Below are positions 35,446-45,720 of a stretch of 64,000 nt of DNA, piece after piece. The translations under genes were made by a program, and so were the position numbers. Within the stretch, counting starts at the first letter, position 1, and every line of letters begins with the position of its first letter. Source of the stretch: Microvelia longipes (taxonomy: Eukaryota > Arthropoda > Insecta > Hemiptera > Veliidae); assembly GCA_018340805.1 (NCBI GenBank), contig JACMZG010001911.1, positions 30,590,009 to 30,654,008 of the forward strand, given 5' to 3'. The notes under the pieces are model-generated. The model had not been told where the DNA came from, searched no databases, and saw only the letters and a list, made by a program, of their open reading frames with translations.

Positions 35446-35590
35446 TATTGGGGCTAATTCATGCTCCAATATATTAACTTGACATTAAATGACAATGTCA
35501 CAGTTAATTTTTTTAAGTATTGAGTTAAATCAAATAGTGTATTATTGTTGAAATAGAAGTAACTTAAAAACTGAAATTGAATAGTTAATA
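35446..35590 (+). repeat. 5' LTR of the copia-type element
   Basis: It starts TATTGGGGCTAATTCATG and ends GAATAGTTAATA. The termini TATT...AATA form a 4-bp inverted repeat in place of the usual TG...CA. The boundary is fixed by the target duplication, the adjacent PBS and the match to the right LTR. It differs from the right LTR by T/C, A/G, T/A and G/T substitutions. Confidence 0.93.
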
Positions 35591-35604
35591 GGTTATGGGC
35601 CCAG
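35591..35604 (+). other. Primer binding site (initiator-Met tRNA, internal)
   Basis: GGTTATGGGCCCAG immediately follows the left LTR. It is complementary to the anticodon stem-loop region of animal initiator tRNA-Met (the CTGGGCCCATAACC part), not to its 3' end. Drosophila copia and some relatives are known to prime from such a half-tRNA, so this places the element with that branch. Confidence 0.9.
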
Positions 35605-35701
35605 AATAAACAAAGAAAGTTTAAAAAAAAAAGAAGAAGAAGAAGAACGTGAGTAAAAAAAAAGCAATTTAAATATTAATATTAATTCAAAAGAGGAAGT
35701 T

Positions 35702-37789
35702 ATGGATAAACCTGAGATACTGAGCAGTATTAATAAATTTGATGGGGATAACTACAGACAGTCGAGATTTCAAATCATTTGCGCACTCAGAGCAAAAGGT
35801 GTCAAGTATACTCTGAGCCAAGAATGTCCTAAGGATAATCCAGAAGAAGCTATGAAGTGGGATAAAGACGACGCTATTGCTTTATGCACCATTACATCAG
35901 CTATGGTATACAAGCAAATTGAAATAATTGAAAATTGCCAAACAGCTAAAGAAACGATGGAAAAGTTAAATTCAATATATGACATCAAAAGTGAATCAAA
36001 CAAACTAATAGTTCATGAAAAGTACCACAGCTACGTGATGAATCCATCAGACAGTATGGCGCAACATATATCAAAGGTGGAAAGTTTAGCAAAACAAATA
36101 AGAGATTCGGGCGATACAGTTAGTGAAAATTCGATTATTACAAAGATACTTGGAACTCTCCCTGTTAAATATCGAGGTTTTAGACAAGCATGGTTATCAA
36201 CTAGTGATGATAAGCAAACCCTTATGAACCTAACAGCTAGATTGCTTGATGAGGAAATGAGTTTGACTTCATTTGAAGAAAAGGATGTTGCATTAGCTAC
36301 GAGTAGTGAAAATAAGACAAGAGGAGATGAGAGAAAACCCTCCGTGTGCTTTAGATGCTCCCAATGCGGCCATATTGCTCGTTTTTGTAGAACAAAATTC
36401 ACAGAAATTAATAATGTCAAAAACTATCGTAATAATCACTTGCATACGAATAATAATAAAAAACAAGGACATTTTTCAGCTTTTGTGGTCTCAGAAAAGA
36501 AAGAGCTACATAAAGACCAGGATGATGAGTGGATCATGGATAGTGCTGCATCGTCACACATGTCATATAGGTTAGATTTCTTTAGTACTTTAACAAAACT
36601 AAAAGAAAATTATACTGTCAAACTTGGGAACAATCATGTAGTACAAGTTAAAGGAAAAGGAAGTATAAAAATCAAGAAATTGATAAATGACACTTGGTAT
36701 GATTCAATAATTCAAGATGTGCTATATATTCCTGAATTGTCTAGAAACTTATTTTCAGAGAGTGTTCTGACGAACAAGGGAATGCAAATATTCAAGGAAG
36801 GTAACAAGGCAGAAGTTTATGATAAAGACGTTTTGGTTGCGAAAGGAATTAGAAAACCTAATAACTTATATAAGATGATGTTTAAAACTCTTGTTAATGA
36901 TGAATGTTTATTAGGGGACAAAGACTCAAGCTTGAAAGTATGGCATGAAAGACTTTCACATAATGAACAAGACAAAAATATAGATATGGTTAATAAGAAT
37001 TCAGTGACCGGAGTTAACTTAAAGGACAAAAATAAAGTATCTCGGAAAGAGTTTATTTATAGGAAGCATCAACTATCATTTAAAAAGAATGATCATAATA
37101 AGGCTCGATATCCTGGAGAAGTAATTTATAGTGACCTCAGTGAGGAGATGCCTGTTGAATCTACTTCGGGTGCTAGATATTTTGCGTTATTTAAAGATGG
37201 ATACTCAGGATATAGAGTTGTATGTTTTTTAAAACATAAAAGTGACATATTGAAATATTTTAAAGTTTTTGTAAATCAAATTAAAATTAAGTACGGCTAT
37301 TTAGTAAAGATTCTGCAAACAGATAATGGATCAGAATACTGTCATCTTGAATTTAGAGAATATATGAAGAGATTAGGGATTGCACACGAGACAATGGGAC
37401 CACACACACCTCAAAAAAATTCAAGATCAGAACGAGATGTAAAAACAATAATGGAGAGAGCAAGATCAATGTTACATGAAAGAGATGTGCCCAAGTATTT
37501 ATGGGGAGAGGCAGTAAATACAGCAGTGTACATCTTGAACAGAACTGCTACAAATCAAACAATGAAGTCAATTCCATTTGAATTGTGGACAGGTAAAAAG
37601 GCGGGTTTATTGCATACAAACATTTTCGGAAGTCCAGCATACATGCTTAAGCCAGATGTATTCAAAAATAAACTGAACTCAAAAGGGAAGAAATTTATAT
37701 TTGTTGGTTATGAAGGTTATTCAAATAATTATAGATTATTCGATCCCAATACCAAATCAATCAAAGTGTCGAGAAATGTAGTTTTTTGA
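35702..37789 (+). CDS. Copia-type Gag-protease-integrase polyprotein (interrupted before RT)
   Basis: The 695-residue open frame starts at the first ATG after the PBS leader. Residues 1-200 are a copia Gag (opening MDKPEILSSINKFDGDNY). A CCHC zinc knuckle lies at 216-229 (C216, C219, H224, C229). The retroviral-type aspartic protease is at about 276-400, with active site D280-S-A where D-S/T-G is usual. The pre-integrase domain has H415 and H420 of the HHCC zinc finger, but the region expected to carry the two Cys (about 447-455) has none. The integrase core has D478, D541 and E577, a DD35E spacing. A copia C-terminal GKGKFxFVGY-like segment is at 661-670. The frame stops after VSRNVVF at a T-run, where a one-base slip would let it continue. 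The loss of zinc Cys and the altered protease motif suggest decay, although the frame is still long. Confidence 0.93.
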   Translation: MDKPEILSSINKFDGDNYRQSRFQIICALRAKGVKYTLSQECPKDNPEEAMKWDKDDAIALCTITSAMVYKQIEIIENCQTAKETMEKLNSIYDIKSESNKLIVHEKYHSYVMNPSDSMAQHISKVESLAKQIRDSGDTVSENSIITKILGTLPVKYRGFRQAWLSTSDDKQTLMNLTARLLDEEMSLTSFEEKDVALATSSENKTRGDERKPSVCFRCSQCGHIARFCRTKFTEINNVKNYRNNHLHTNNNKKQGHFSAFVVSEKKELHKDQDDEWIMDSAASSHMSYRLDFFSTLTKLKENYTVKLGNNHVVQVKGKGSIKIKKLINDTWYDSIIQDVLYIPELSRNLFSESVLTNKGMQIFKEGNKAEVYDKDVLVAKGIRKPNNLYKMMFKTLVNDECLLGDKDSSLKVWHERLSHNEQDKNIDMVNKNSVTGVNLKDKNKVSRKEFIYRKHQLSFKKNDHNKARYPGEVIYSDLSEEMPVESTSGARYFALFKDGYSGYRVVCFLKHKSDILKYFKVFVNQIKIKYGYLVKILQTDNGSEYCHLEFREYMKRLGIAHETMGPHTPQKNSRSERDVKTIMERARSMLHERDVPKYLWGEAVNTAVYILNRTATNQTMKSIPFELWTGKKAGLLHTNIFGSPAYMLKPDVFKNKLNSKGKKFIFVGYEGYSNNYRLFDPNTKSIKVSRNVVF

Positions 37790-38404
37790 TGAAAATGACA
37801 GCGCTCAATTAAATACTAAAATGAGTGAGACTGTATATTTTGATTTTTGTGATAGTGGACAAGAAACTATAAGTCAAAGTATTATTGATGATAACATAAA
37901 TCAAATTAAAGAAGGCAATAATGATGATAACAATATTATTAATGAAGAAGAATTAGATAACAATAATGAATATCATAATATTGGAAAACAGAGAGTAACA
38001 TTGAACAAGAAGAAAATGTTAAAAACAATATAGAAGAACAACAGGACCAAAATAATGTGAACAATCAATGTAACAATAATGTACAAGCGAGCTTACCAAA
38101 TAATTTAAAACCAAGAGACAGATTAAAGCAAGCGGATAGGTATGAAGCTCAGTTTGTCAAATTAGATGAACCAAGAGAATCTATCAGTAATAAATATCAA
38201 GATAAATGGAAAGAATCTATTCAGGATGAACTAAATTCTTTAGGGAAGTGTGATCGTGGAATATGGAAAGTTGACCCAGTCACTAAAGGAAAGATGACAA
38301 CAGAAACTAAGCGGAGATTTAAAATTAAAAGACATCCGAATAGTGAAATTGCAAGACTCCTTGCAAATGGCTATTCCCAGAAATATGGGCGATATTATTA
38401 TTAA
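37790..38404 (+). pseudogene. Frameshifted remnant of copia integrase tail and start of reverse transcriptase
   Basis: Coding continues in a shifted frame (DENDSAQLNTKMSETVYFDF..., then an Asn/Glu/Asp-rich stretch to a stop at 38033). It then returns to the original frame at about 38057-38404. The last part carries YQDKWKESIQDELNSLGK and related motifs that open the copia reverse transcriptase (RVT_2) domain. It ends at a TAA after QKYGRYYY, well before the catalytic YVDD motif. Small in-frame losses occur in the conserved region. The rest of RT and all of RNase H, roughly 1.5 kb in a complete relative, are absent. Confidence 0.88.
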
Positions 38405-38716
38405 CAATTGAGCCTATTAGTATCTATATGGGCTATCAAAGCTCAATAATAGTAGTCAAAATTCTATGTATTTCTTAAGAACAAGACATATTAGTTCACA
38501 TATTCATTTTGAAAAAAAAAAAAATATTTTAATATTTCAGACCAACTTTCAGGTATTCTCATAAAGGCATAAAGACATTGCCTAGGGCAAACTGATTGGT
38601 GCGTCGACATTATTTTTTTAGAGGGGATACAAAATTATGCCAACTAATTGATTAAGGGGAAGTTATTGAAGCTTTGATTAGGGGAGAGGGGATTCATTTA
38701 AATTGTTGCATGTATT
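38405..38716 (+). other. Non-coding 3' part of the copia element
   Basis: This is about 310 bp between the truncated RT and the purine tract. It is AT-rich with purine-rich patches (GGGGAGAGGGG near 38690) and no open frame. It is probably what remains of the 3' untranslated region after the internal deletion. Confidence 0.6.
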
Positions 38717-38725
38717 AAGGGGAAG
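38717..38725 (+). other. Polypurine tract
   Basis: AAGGGGAAG ends exactly one base before the right LTR, the expected site of plus-strand priming. Other purine-rich runs occur about 30-70 bp upstream. Confidence 0.8.
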
Positions 38726-38870
38726 TATTGGGGCTAATCCATGCTCCAATATATTAACTTGACATTGAATGACAATGTCACAGTTAATTTTTATAAGTAT
38801 TGAGTTAAATCAAATATTGTATTATTGTTGAAATAGAAGTAACTTAAAAACTGAAATTGAATAGTTAATA
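38726..38870 (+). repeat. 3' LTR of the copia-type element
   Basis: The LTR is 145 bp, 97% identical to the left LTR, with the same TATT...AATA ends. It directly follows the purine tract and is followed by the CTATC target duplication. Confidence 0.93.
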
Positions 38871-38875
38871 CTATC

Positions 38876-39190
38876 ATACTTTATTTATACTGTAAGTATG
38901 CACGGTATGTATTGTGTTGGCAATAAAAAATCAAAAACCGAGAGTTCACTGAAATGTTTAGATGTTTGGTCAAAAAAACATCTTAAGTGGTTTCACCTGT
39001 TGCTTGTCTGTTGTATGTGTGTGCGTCTCTCAATGTATTTGTTCTATAAAAATCAATCTCAAGGTATAGTGGTACTTCCATGAAAATAATTTACTTATGA
39101 CGTCATTAGCAGTCTATAATGACTGAACATAATTTTTAAAATTTATAAAGCTCGGAAAATTATCGGATCGATTTGAAACTTGACAAGCAT
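38876..39190 (+). repeat. Family B 5'-part, copy 13, abutting the copia element
   Basis: It begins right after the copia target duplication (ATACTTTATTTATACTGTAAG) and runs through TGTGTGTGCGTCTC and TATGACGTCATTAGC to ATTATCGGATCGATTTG. It then merges into a 59-bp tandem repeat. Confidence 0.7.
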
Positions 39191-39395
39191 GTAGGCCCAT
39201 ATGTATAAGCATGTAGCCCTATATGTATATAAGCATGAATGCAAGTATTATTATGTATGTACGTATAAGCATGAAGACCCATATTTATAAGCATGTACGC
39301 AAGTATTATTATGTATGTACGTATAAACACGAAGGCCCATATGTATAAGCATGTATGCAAATATTAGTATTTATGTACGTATAAGCATAAAGGCC
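39190..39395 (+). repeat. 59-bp tandem repeat, about 3.5 copies
   Basis: The unit contains GCATGAAGGCCCATATGTAT, AAGCATGTATGCAAGTATTA and TTATGTATGTACGTATAA. It starts inside family B copy 13 and resumes at 39590-39690 after an unrelated 190-bp stretch. Confidence 0.85.
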
Positions 39396-39590
39396 TATAT
39401 TGTTGTAAATTACTATTAAACTAAAAGTAAAATTTATACGAAATAGAAAAGCCATGATCTCTCGTTTATTTGAGACCTAATTCAAAAGATAACAAAACAT
39501 AAACATAATAAAATTTGTCGGTTTAAAAGTCAGTCAGTGTAGCCAAACAAATAAATTAATAATAACTAATTAATCTCAATAGACTAGAGC
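39396..39590 (+). other. Insertion splitting the 59-bp array
   Basis: This 195-bp AT-rich stretch from TGTTGTAAATTACTATT to about ATCTCAATAGA separates parts of the same array. The TGTTG start is reminiscent of an LTR, but I see no clear end or target duplication. Confidence 0.35.
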
Positions 39591-39690
39591 CCATAAGTAT
39601 AAGCATTTAGGCCTATTTGTATAGATATGTATGCATATATAAGCATGTATGTACGCATACGCATTTAGACCTATATTACTGTTGTCCGAT
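39591..39690 (+). repeat. 59-bp array, right remainder
   Basis: CCCATAAGTATAAGCATTTAG, GCCTATTTGTATAGATATG, ATGTATGTACGCATACGCAT are diverged copies of the same unit. Confidence 0.7.
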
Positions 39691-39724
39691 ATGTCCTATG
39701 AGTTTTATTTTATGAATTGAAAAC

Positions 39725-39850
39725 ATAATTACTTTAATTTTAGTCATCCGATTTTGATAAATGAACACTTGTCATTTTAGGAATTTATTTAGCTAGAATA
39801 TGTTCTGTTAAAGTTTTGCGCACGACAGACAGACAGGGAACAACTTATTT
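39725..39850 (+). repeat. Family C dispersed repeat, copy 2
   Basis: TTAGTCATCCGATTTTGATAA, ATATGTTCTGTTAAAGTTTT, GCGCACGACAGACAGACAGG, AACTTATTTAAAGAATACTA. Confidence 0.65.
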
Positions 39851-41465
39851 AAAGAATACTAAAATTTGAACAATTTTTCAAAATTTAAAATCTTGTGTTT
39901 TTCCTTAATTTTTTAGAGAACTAATGCCTCTAATTGATGACTCTTTTTATTTTTTAAAAAGATAATTGTATAATTTGTCTAAATTCACAAAACTTTTAAA
40001 AAAGTGTTCCGTAAACTTAAAAAAAACTTTATTCTTCTGTAATTTTCTTTTACTTTTTGTTTGAGACTTTGCAAGAGGAAAATATGTTGAAATGTATTTG
40101 TCAGGTAATTCAAGTTTCAACAAAAAATCTCTGTCTTCGCAGTTTCTTTTTACGGTTAAACGCAAAGTAAAAGATTTACTTTTTTAAACTCCGTAAGCTT
40201 CTTTTTTGTACTTTGGGCATTTAAACTTTATTTTTTAAGTTTTATACTTGATCTAGGAGAAATGAAAAGTTCGCTGTTGAAGTATTTTGAGTTAAGTTTT
40301 CTTTACTTGGAGATATTCTTTCTTAAAAAATCCTTTTAACCTTTTGACCCTAGAAAAAAGTACTATTTTGCTATATTTTATTTACTTTGTTTTATTTTTG
40401 TATATAATTTCATATTTATTTTGATAGCATTATTTAACATATTTGTATATATATATTTAGCATTAATTACTATTAAAACACCTCTTTTTTCAATAAATTA
40501 CTAAGGTTACCTGTAAATTTACATATGACCTTAGATAACCAGTGCCAGAGATAAGGCTAGATTTAGTGTGGAGCCGCTTACATGAAACGCTATCTTTGAA
40601 TCACAAACATATATTTAAGATATCATTTGATACTACCGAGTTTTGCAAAACATGAATAGTTGACACTATATAATTGTTAATACAATATAATTGTGCGAGA
40701 GACGCCTAGGAAATGTAACAAGCAAAATGCAATGCTACATCTGCGAACTGTTCCATCATTCGACATTCGTCATCATTGGTGGCTCGAAATAATGTCATGT
40801 CCCACTCTGTTTCGTTACGTCTAACTCATCAGGGCGCCGACAGAGCCTGAACTCACTCTGACCTTCAATTAATTCCGAAGAATATAATGTGAAGTATTTA
40901 CCAGAGACCAGCGTTGCTCTCTTACCGCCATCATGTTTGACAATAGACAATACTAAAAATTTGGTTTAGGAAATAAGAATTACACAAGTAAAGTTCTAAT
41001 ATGTTGTAATAACATATTACAATATCCAATAAGTATATTGTACTTGCTGTTATAACAAGTACAATGTTCTTCTTGTATTTTGATCTAAAACAATTTAGGG
41101 AATTCGTCGAGCTGTTTTAAGAAGGTAGAAAAGTATACAGAGGAATGCCAATGACATCCTTCTTTTCTTCTCTATCTCTAAAAACATAAAAAGTATTGAA
41201 GTCCTCTTTTAGCCCTTTTTCATTTTCAATTACAAGCTTTCGTATTTTAGGGCCTTTATTTTTCTCGTTAGACTTTTTTATTCCCTTCTATTTTCTTTCG
41301 CCTATTTAAAACTATTTTTTTTATAAATACTTATTTATATTTTTTATAGGTTTAAAAATATATTTTTTATTTTACATGTTTTAAAATATTATTTTAAATT
41401 AATAGATTACTTCGAAAGGTATGTTTTTTTCTGTTCCTAATAAGTCTGTTCGATTCAGGAGAAAA
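39851..41465. other. Intergenic AT-rich
   Basis: Small hairpins at about 40999-41070 (ATTGTACTTG/CAAGTACAAT and TAATATGTT/AACATATTA). Nothing else recognised. Confidence 0.45.
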
Positions 41466-41600
41466 ATCGGGTACCTAGGAAAATTACCTGGATTCGCTAA
41501 GCACATTCTCACCACTTTGCAGTCGCTTTGATCGTCATCACAATATGGAAATCAATACATTTAAAAATCTTTTTTATTCCCAGCGGTCACCCATGTATTA
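41466..41600 (-). repeat. Family B 3'-end fragment, copy 14, with partial 5S-like segment
   Basis: It runs in reverse from ATCGGGTACCTAGG through GATTCGCTAAG and GTCGCTTTGATCGTC motifs to CCCAGCGGTCACCCATGTA (reverse of the 5S-like TACATGGGTGACCGCTGGG) at 41578-41600. Confidence 0.7.
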
Positions 41601-42530
41601 TTTGAATTTAATCTTTAAGGCTTTTATGTTGGTGTCCCAAGAGTGGATAGGAAAATCTCGTAGACAAAGCGTTATTGTCTACTAGCGTAAGTGTTACTGG
41701 TATTTAGCCTCCCAAACTTATGGCTATGTGCGGTGTCAGAAATAAATTCCTGCCTTGTGCTTAAGTCTACCCGAATTATCTTAACAGGATAGTATACCAC
41801 AGTTATTTATGCATCAAGGGAGTAAAGAACGATTTTACTTCCCTGAGCGGTTAGTTGGTCCCTAAGACGAATACCGAGGAAACCAAAGCGTTTAACTCCC
41901 GAGGCGAAGCCGAGGGTGTTAATTAAGTGGGGGGAACATAGCATTTTACTCCCAAAGGTGTAGACAATATTTTATATCCAAAAGTTTACATCATTTAATT
42001 ATTGTTATATTCTTATTTCCATGCGTTTTGTTGTATTTTATTATACATTTTTTGTGGGTCGTACCCCCCTAATAAATTTTAGCGGATGTGGCCCAAACAA
42101 AATCGTTTTTTACTGGTCCATACAGCTTCTTTTAGCCTGAAACAAATATTAGAAATGGATATAATTTTTTATTGAAAATTTAAAAAACACTGCTTAAAGT
42201 TCTATAATAAAAACTAATTATTTAGCCATATATTTCACCTAACATATATAGAATAAAAATAAGAATATTTTTTATTACGGAATTACATCCATTAAGTAAA
42301 TTACAAAATTAATCAAAGAATTATCAAGTTACAAAATTAACAATTTACTCTAAAGCTAAATAATTAGTTTTTTGTTTTAATTATAGAACTTTAAGGTGTT
42401 GTTTAAATTTCCTGTCAAGATGTGGGAGTTCTATAAAATGAATAGTGCTAAAAGAGGAATTCTAAAATAATTGACTCTTACCCAAAGAATGTTTCAGTTT
42501 TATTACTTCGCTCATTACAAACTGGTTTGT
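41601..42530. other. Intergenic, GC-richer block at 41630-41960
   Basis: The block contains inverted CGAGGCGAAGCCGAGG-like words and several ACTCCC words. It has the texture of a transposon relic, but no boundaries were found. Confidence 0.35.
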
Positions 42531-42634
42531 GTGAGTGTCACGGCACCCATGACACAGTGAGTGCCAGGGCACTTATGGTACAGTTAGTTTCATGGCATCT
42601 ATGGTACAGTGTGTGTCACTGCCCTTTTAGCACA
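42531..42634 (+). repeat. 26-bp tandem repeat, 4 copies
   Basis: The units start at 42531, 42557, 42583 and 42609, of the form GTGAGTGTCACGGCACCCAT then GACACA. They are diverged but exactly in register. Confidence 0.85.
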
Positions 42635-42908
42635 ATGACACACACTGTACCTATAGCACAAACTGTGAGCACGCCTATGCAACTAATAATTCAATATAGA
42701 TTATTTGCTGGACAGTGGCGCTTTACCAGTGCAGTCTTACTGCTTTGAGCAAAAAAAGTCATTAACTGCCTAAACTAATCATAGACTCATAAGCAGGGAT
42801 TATTACTGTGTTTAAAACTTAATCATTATTATTACTTTGAAGATCATGTTAGAATTCTGCTTGGTTAGATGTATTAGTAATTCGAAAATAATATCAAAAT
42901 ATTTTTAA

Positions 42909-43678
42909 TGTTCCTCATTTATACCGTAGGTACATAGGAAGAGTATGGTGTTTACAAAAAATCCGAAACCGCGTTTTCACCGGAATTATTCGTTTCAGAC
43001 GTTTTTAAGGCCTCCTGAGTAGTTTTCGTAAAGCTGTCTATTTGTGTGTATGTGTGTGTGTCTGAAATCATCGTAGCGCCCAGTGTATTTATACTAGGGA
43101 GTTGAAATTTTGTGCAAAAATAAGGCTATTGCAGTATTTGTGCTATTCGAAAAATATTTTTTATGACGTCATTAACTCGCAATAATGACTCAGCAAAAAT
43201 TTCAAAAAATCATAAAACCCAGAAACATTATGTGATCTGATTGAAAGTTAGCACGCATGTAGCCATGTATAAGACTTACATATGTGCCAAGTTTTATCTC
43301 ATTATCAGGATTAGTTCAATTTGTATCGAATGACTTGTGTACGGTTTTTAAAAAATTGTAATAAATCGGAAAATAATCCAATAAAGTTGAAATTTGGTAC
43401 AAGTGTATACCTCGACGTAATAAATATGTACACTAAGTTTTGTTTTAATACGACAAGTACATCTATGATTTTTGGTTGATCATAACAGTCAAGCGACATC
43501 GAGTGTGGTCAGTGTATTTGCAATCTAAGGACGAGCGAAGCGAGTCCGAAAACGTGTTGCAGTATAAATTTAACGACTTTTATATTCTGAGGACGAGCGA
43601 AGCGAGTTTGATACTGGGAGGATGAGCTTAGCGAATCCTATATAATGAGGAAAAGTTCGTAGGTACCCCGTAACCGTT
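42909..43678 (+). repeat. Family B repeat, copy 15 (full length)
   Basis: The most complete copy. In order it holds: TTCCTCATTTATACCGTAGG; CCGAAACCG; the (GT)n block; CATCGTAGCGCCCAGTGTA; TATGACGTCATTAACTCGC; AAGACTTACATATGTGCCAAG; and a decayed 5S-like segment at 43487-43515. It then has three hairpin motifs (GGACGAGCGAAGCGAGTCC and variants) and ends AATGAGGAAAAGTTCGTAGG, TACCCCGTAACC. AATGAGGAAAAGT is the inverse of the ACTTTTCCTCATT that starts other copies. Confidence 0.88.
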
Positions 43679-43782
43679 CGTATTTTTTGTTTTGGTCTAA
43701 GGGAAGATTAATTTGATTGCTTTGTTTTTAAAAGACACTAAATTAACATCTTTGCTAAACTGAATTACATTATAGTACTACT

Positions 43783-43813
43783 ACTATATAGTACCAGTAC
43801 TATATAGTAGTTT
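43783..43813. repeat. Palindrome of TATAGTA words
   Basis: ACTACTATATAGTAC-ca-GTACTATATAGTAGT. Confidence 0.8.
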
Positions 43814-44338
43814 ATATTTCTCGTGATGTGCGAAACTAGGGTAATAAAATTACTCTACAAGAAATAGTTTTATTGACTTTTTTCAGTTGTTTCTATTCCC
43901 TTTCTGCAGTTTTTCATTTCTCTAGTTATTTTTGGTTTTAGTTTCACTTTTTCTTCTTACTAGTTTCTGTTGTTGACTTGTCATTATTTCTCTGTTTCTT
44001 TACATTTAGTCCGATTCTCTATGGGGGTGGTTGACAGTGCGGCACGACTAGTTAGCTATGGGTCAGGTCTCCATCTTACCTTGTTTTTTTACCAGCACAG
44101 TCTAATTTCTAAGATGTCCTTGAGATGAGTGTCAACTGCAGTGTTTGGTTTCATATTTTACTAGAAAAGGTTTATTTTTCTACGTTCTTTTTTAGTTTTA
44201 GCGAATTTTCTTTAGAAAATACGCTTATGAGGTTAAGTATCACATTTCATTTGCATAGTTAAATATTTAATATACATATAATTGTAATTATAAATTTAAA
44301 TATATTCCGCTTTTATCGCGACAGGCCAATATCACTAC

Positions 44339-44403
44339 TATAAGAGATAGAGACAGTTCTGAATTTGAAAACGTCAAATTCAGAGTAAACTCTTAAAGAT
44401 CTC
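44339..44403. repeat. Stem-loop, 65 bp
   Basis: The outer AAGAGAT/ATCTCTT pair encloses CTGAATTTGA-aaacg-TCAAATTCAG, a perfect 10-bp inner stem. Confidence 0.7.
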
Positions 44404-44992
44404 TTATGTCTTTTTATTTTTATAAATAAATTAAAAAAAATATTTTTTGCATACATATACATTCCTGCACAATTGCATGAAGGCAATGCAATTATCAGAT
44501 ATAAAATTAAAATAATAATTTAAGTGCTATAATAATTAAATTTAATTAAAAAGAATTCTTCTACTGAATACAAAGGGTTATTAAACTGAATTATTTTAAT
44601 TTTATTTATAAAGGGCCTTTTTATAAATTGTAGCACTTGAATAGGTTTACTATAATAAGTCCAAGTATGATGTCCATTGGATTCCTAAATTTTGAACATT
44701 TTAACAAACTTCTTGTTTCTTTTTTAAACTCATTCTGCAGTTTTATTATTAAATTTTTTTATACTTTTTCGCATAAAACTAATATAAATTTTGATCATTT
44801 TAAAAAAGGTAATAATTACTTAATGGTTAAGGGAGAGATTTTTTTTTATAATTTAGGGTCACTGATTAAAAATAAATGATAGAATCTTTCGATGCTGAAT
44901 TTGCCTTTTACAGTAATACAGGGTTGTTATTTGGATTCCTTCAAAGAAAAATGAATGATTTCTTATTAACAAAAAGAAGTATAATAACAGAG

Positions 44993-45407
44993 TCCAGTAG
45001 CTTAGTGGTTGAGGGCTTGCCTTTCGATCTGGAGGTCGAGGGTTCAAATCCAGCCGAGGGAGGACCTTAATATGAGGTTATACGTTGTACCGTACACTCG
45101 GGAGGTTTTGAATTCAGGGCCGGCAAACCTAGCCAGGGTTTTACTTGGTTTCCTGGGCTGCTAATTCATGTTCCTGTTTTCTGAGACAAGTCTGGATCCA
45201 CGTTTCCGTTGTCTTCAGCTCATGAAAAGTCAGGGTTCTGCGGGCTGATGGAGATAAAGGTCTGAAAGATATTCTGAGCCTTGGTATGTTCGAAAACTTA
45301 GTCAGTGAAAGTGAAACTGGGGCTTGAATAACGTAAATGACAAGGAACGAAGTGCTCGGTTCCTGATGACAGACGTCTCATAGTTGAATAATGATAAATA
45401 AAAGAGT
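44993..45407 (+). mobile_element. tRNA-derived SINE, family 3
   Basis: The head is tRNA-like: A box TAGCTTAGTGGTTGAGGGC, anticodon-arm region, B box GGTTCAAATCC at 45043-45053. A body of about 330 bp (CCAGGGTTTTACTTGG, TCTGAGACAAGTCTGGATCC, CTCATGAAAAGTCAGGG) and an AATAATGATAAATAA tail follow. The tail and long body argue against a functional tRNA gene. A foldback arm begins right after the tail. Confidence 0.72.
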
Positions 45408-45490
45408 CTCTGCACTTAATTACAAAAAACAAAGCCGGCTTTCAACCCCAAAAGGTCATCATCAGTGCCTAACAAACAAATAAAATAGTT
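45408..45490 (+). mobile_element. Single arm of a family D foldback
   Basis: AAAAGAGTCTCTGCAC, AAAGCCGGCTTTCAACC, GGTCATCATCAGTGCC. There is no matching inverted arm nearby. It directly follows the tail of SINE family 3. Confidence 0.6.
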
Positions 45491-45720
45491 GTACTACGGC
45501 TAAAGAATGAGTTTGTGCACACTGACGTCGGGATTGCTAGAGTTCTCTGTTGGGTGGCCCTGGACTAGCCAGAGCGGTGGCCTAGCTAGAGCCTGGTGAT
45601 GCTAGAGGAACTGATGAGATTGGTGAGACTGGAAGGACGAGGCCAAATGAGACTAATGTTATTAGAGGAGCTAGTAAGACTAGATGAACTAAGCACACTA
45701 TAAACTAGTCGCGGACACTA
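45491..45720 (+). repeat. Degenerate short tandem repeats, GC-richer
   Basis: Irregular repeats of GAGACTGG / GCTAGAGG / GAGACTA words (45560-45700), probably a decayed minisatellite. The flanks are unrecognised. Confidence 0.45.

Larger units (their letters stand above)
35446..38870 (+). mobile_element. Defective copia-type (Ty1/copia) LTR retrotransposon
   Basis: The element is 3,425 bp long, bounded by 145-bp LTRs and flanked by the 5-bp target duplication CTATC (35441-35445 and 38871-38875). A primer binding site directly follows the left LTR and a purine tract directly precedes the right LTR. Gag, protease and integrase lie in one open reading frame, in the order typical of the copia group (integrase before reverse transcriptase). 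The reverse transcriptase is frameshifted and truncated and RNase H is missing, so this copy cannot mobilise itself. The two LTRs differ at 4 of 145 positions, so the insertion is not brand new. Confidence 0.95.

Noticed and set aside
36031..36420. 129-residue minus-strand ORF in the copia element
   Set aside because: It is the antisense shadow of the Gag coding sequence.
42909..43678. Family B as a Helitron
   Set aside because: It has a hairpin near the 3' end, but the end is not CTRR and the start is not TC. Inverted end words are present, which Helitrons lack.
44993..45065. A tRNA gene next to 45043 B box
   Set aside because: It has good A and B boxes but no clean cloverleaf. It is followed by a long SINE-like body and tail.
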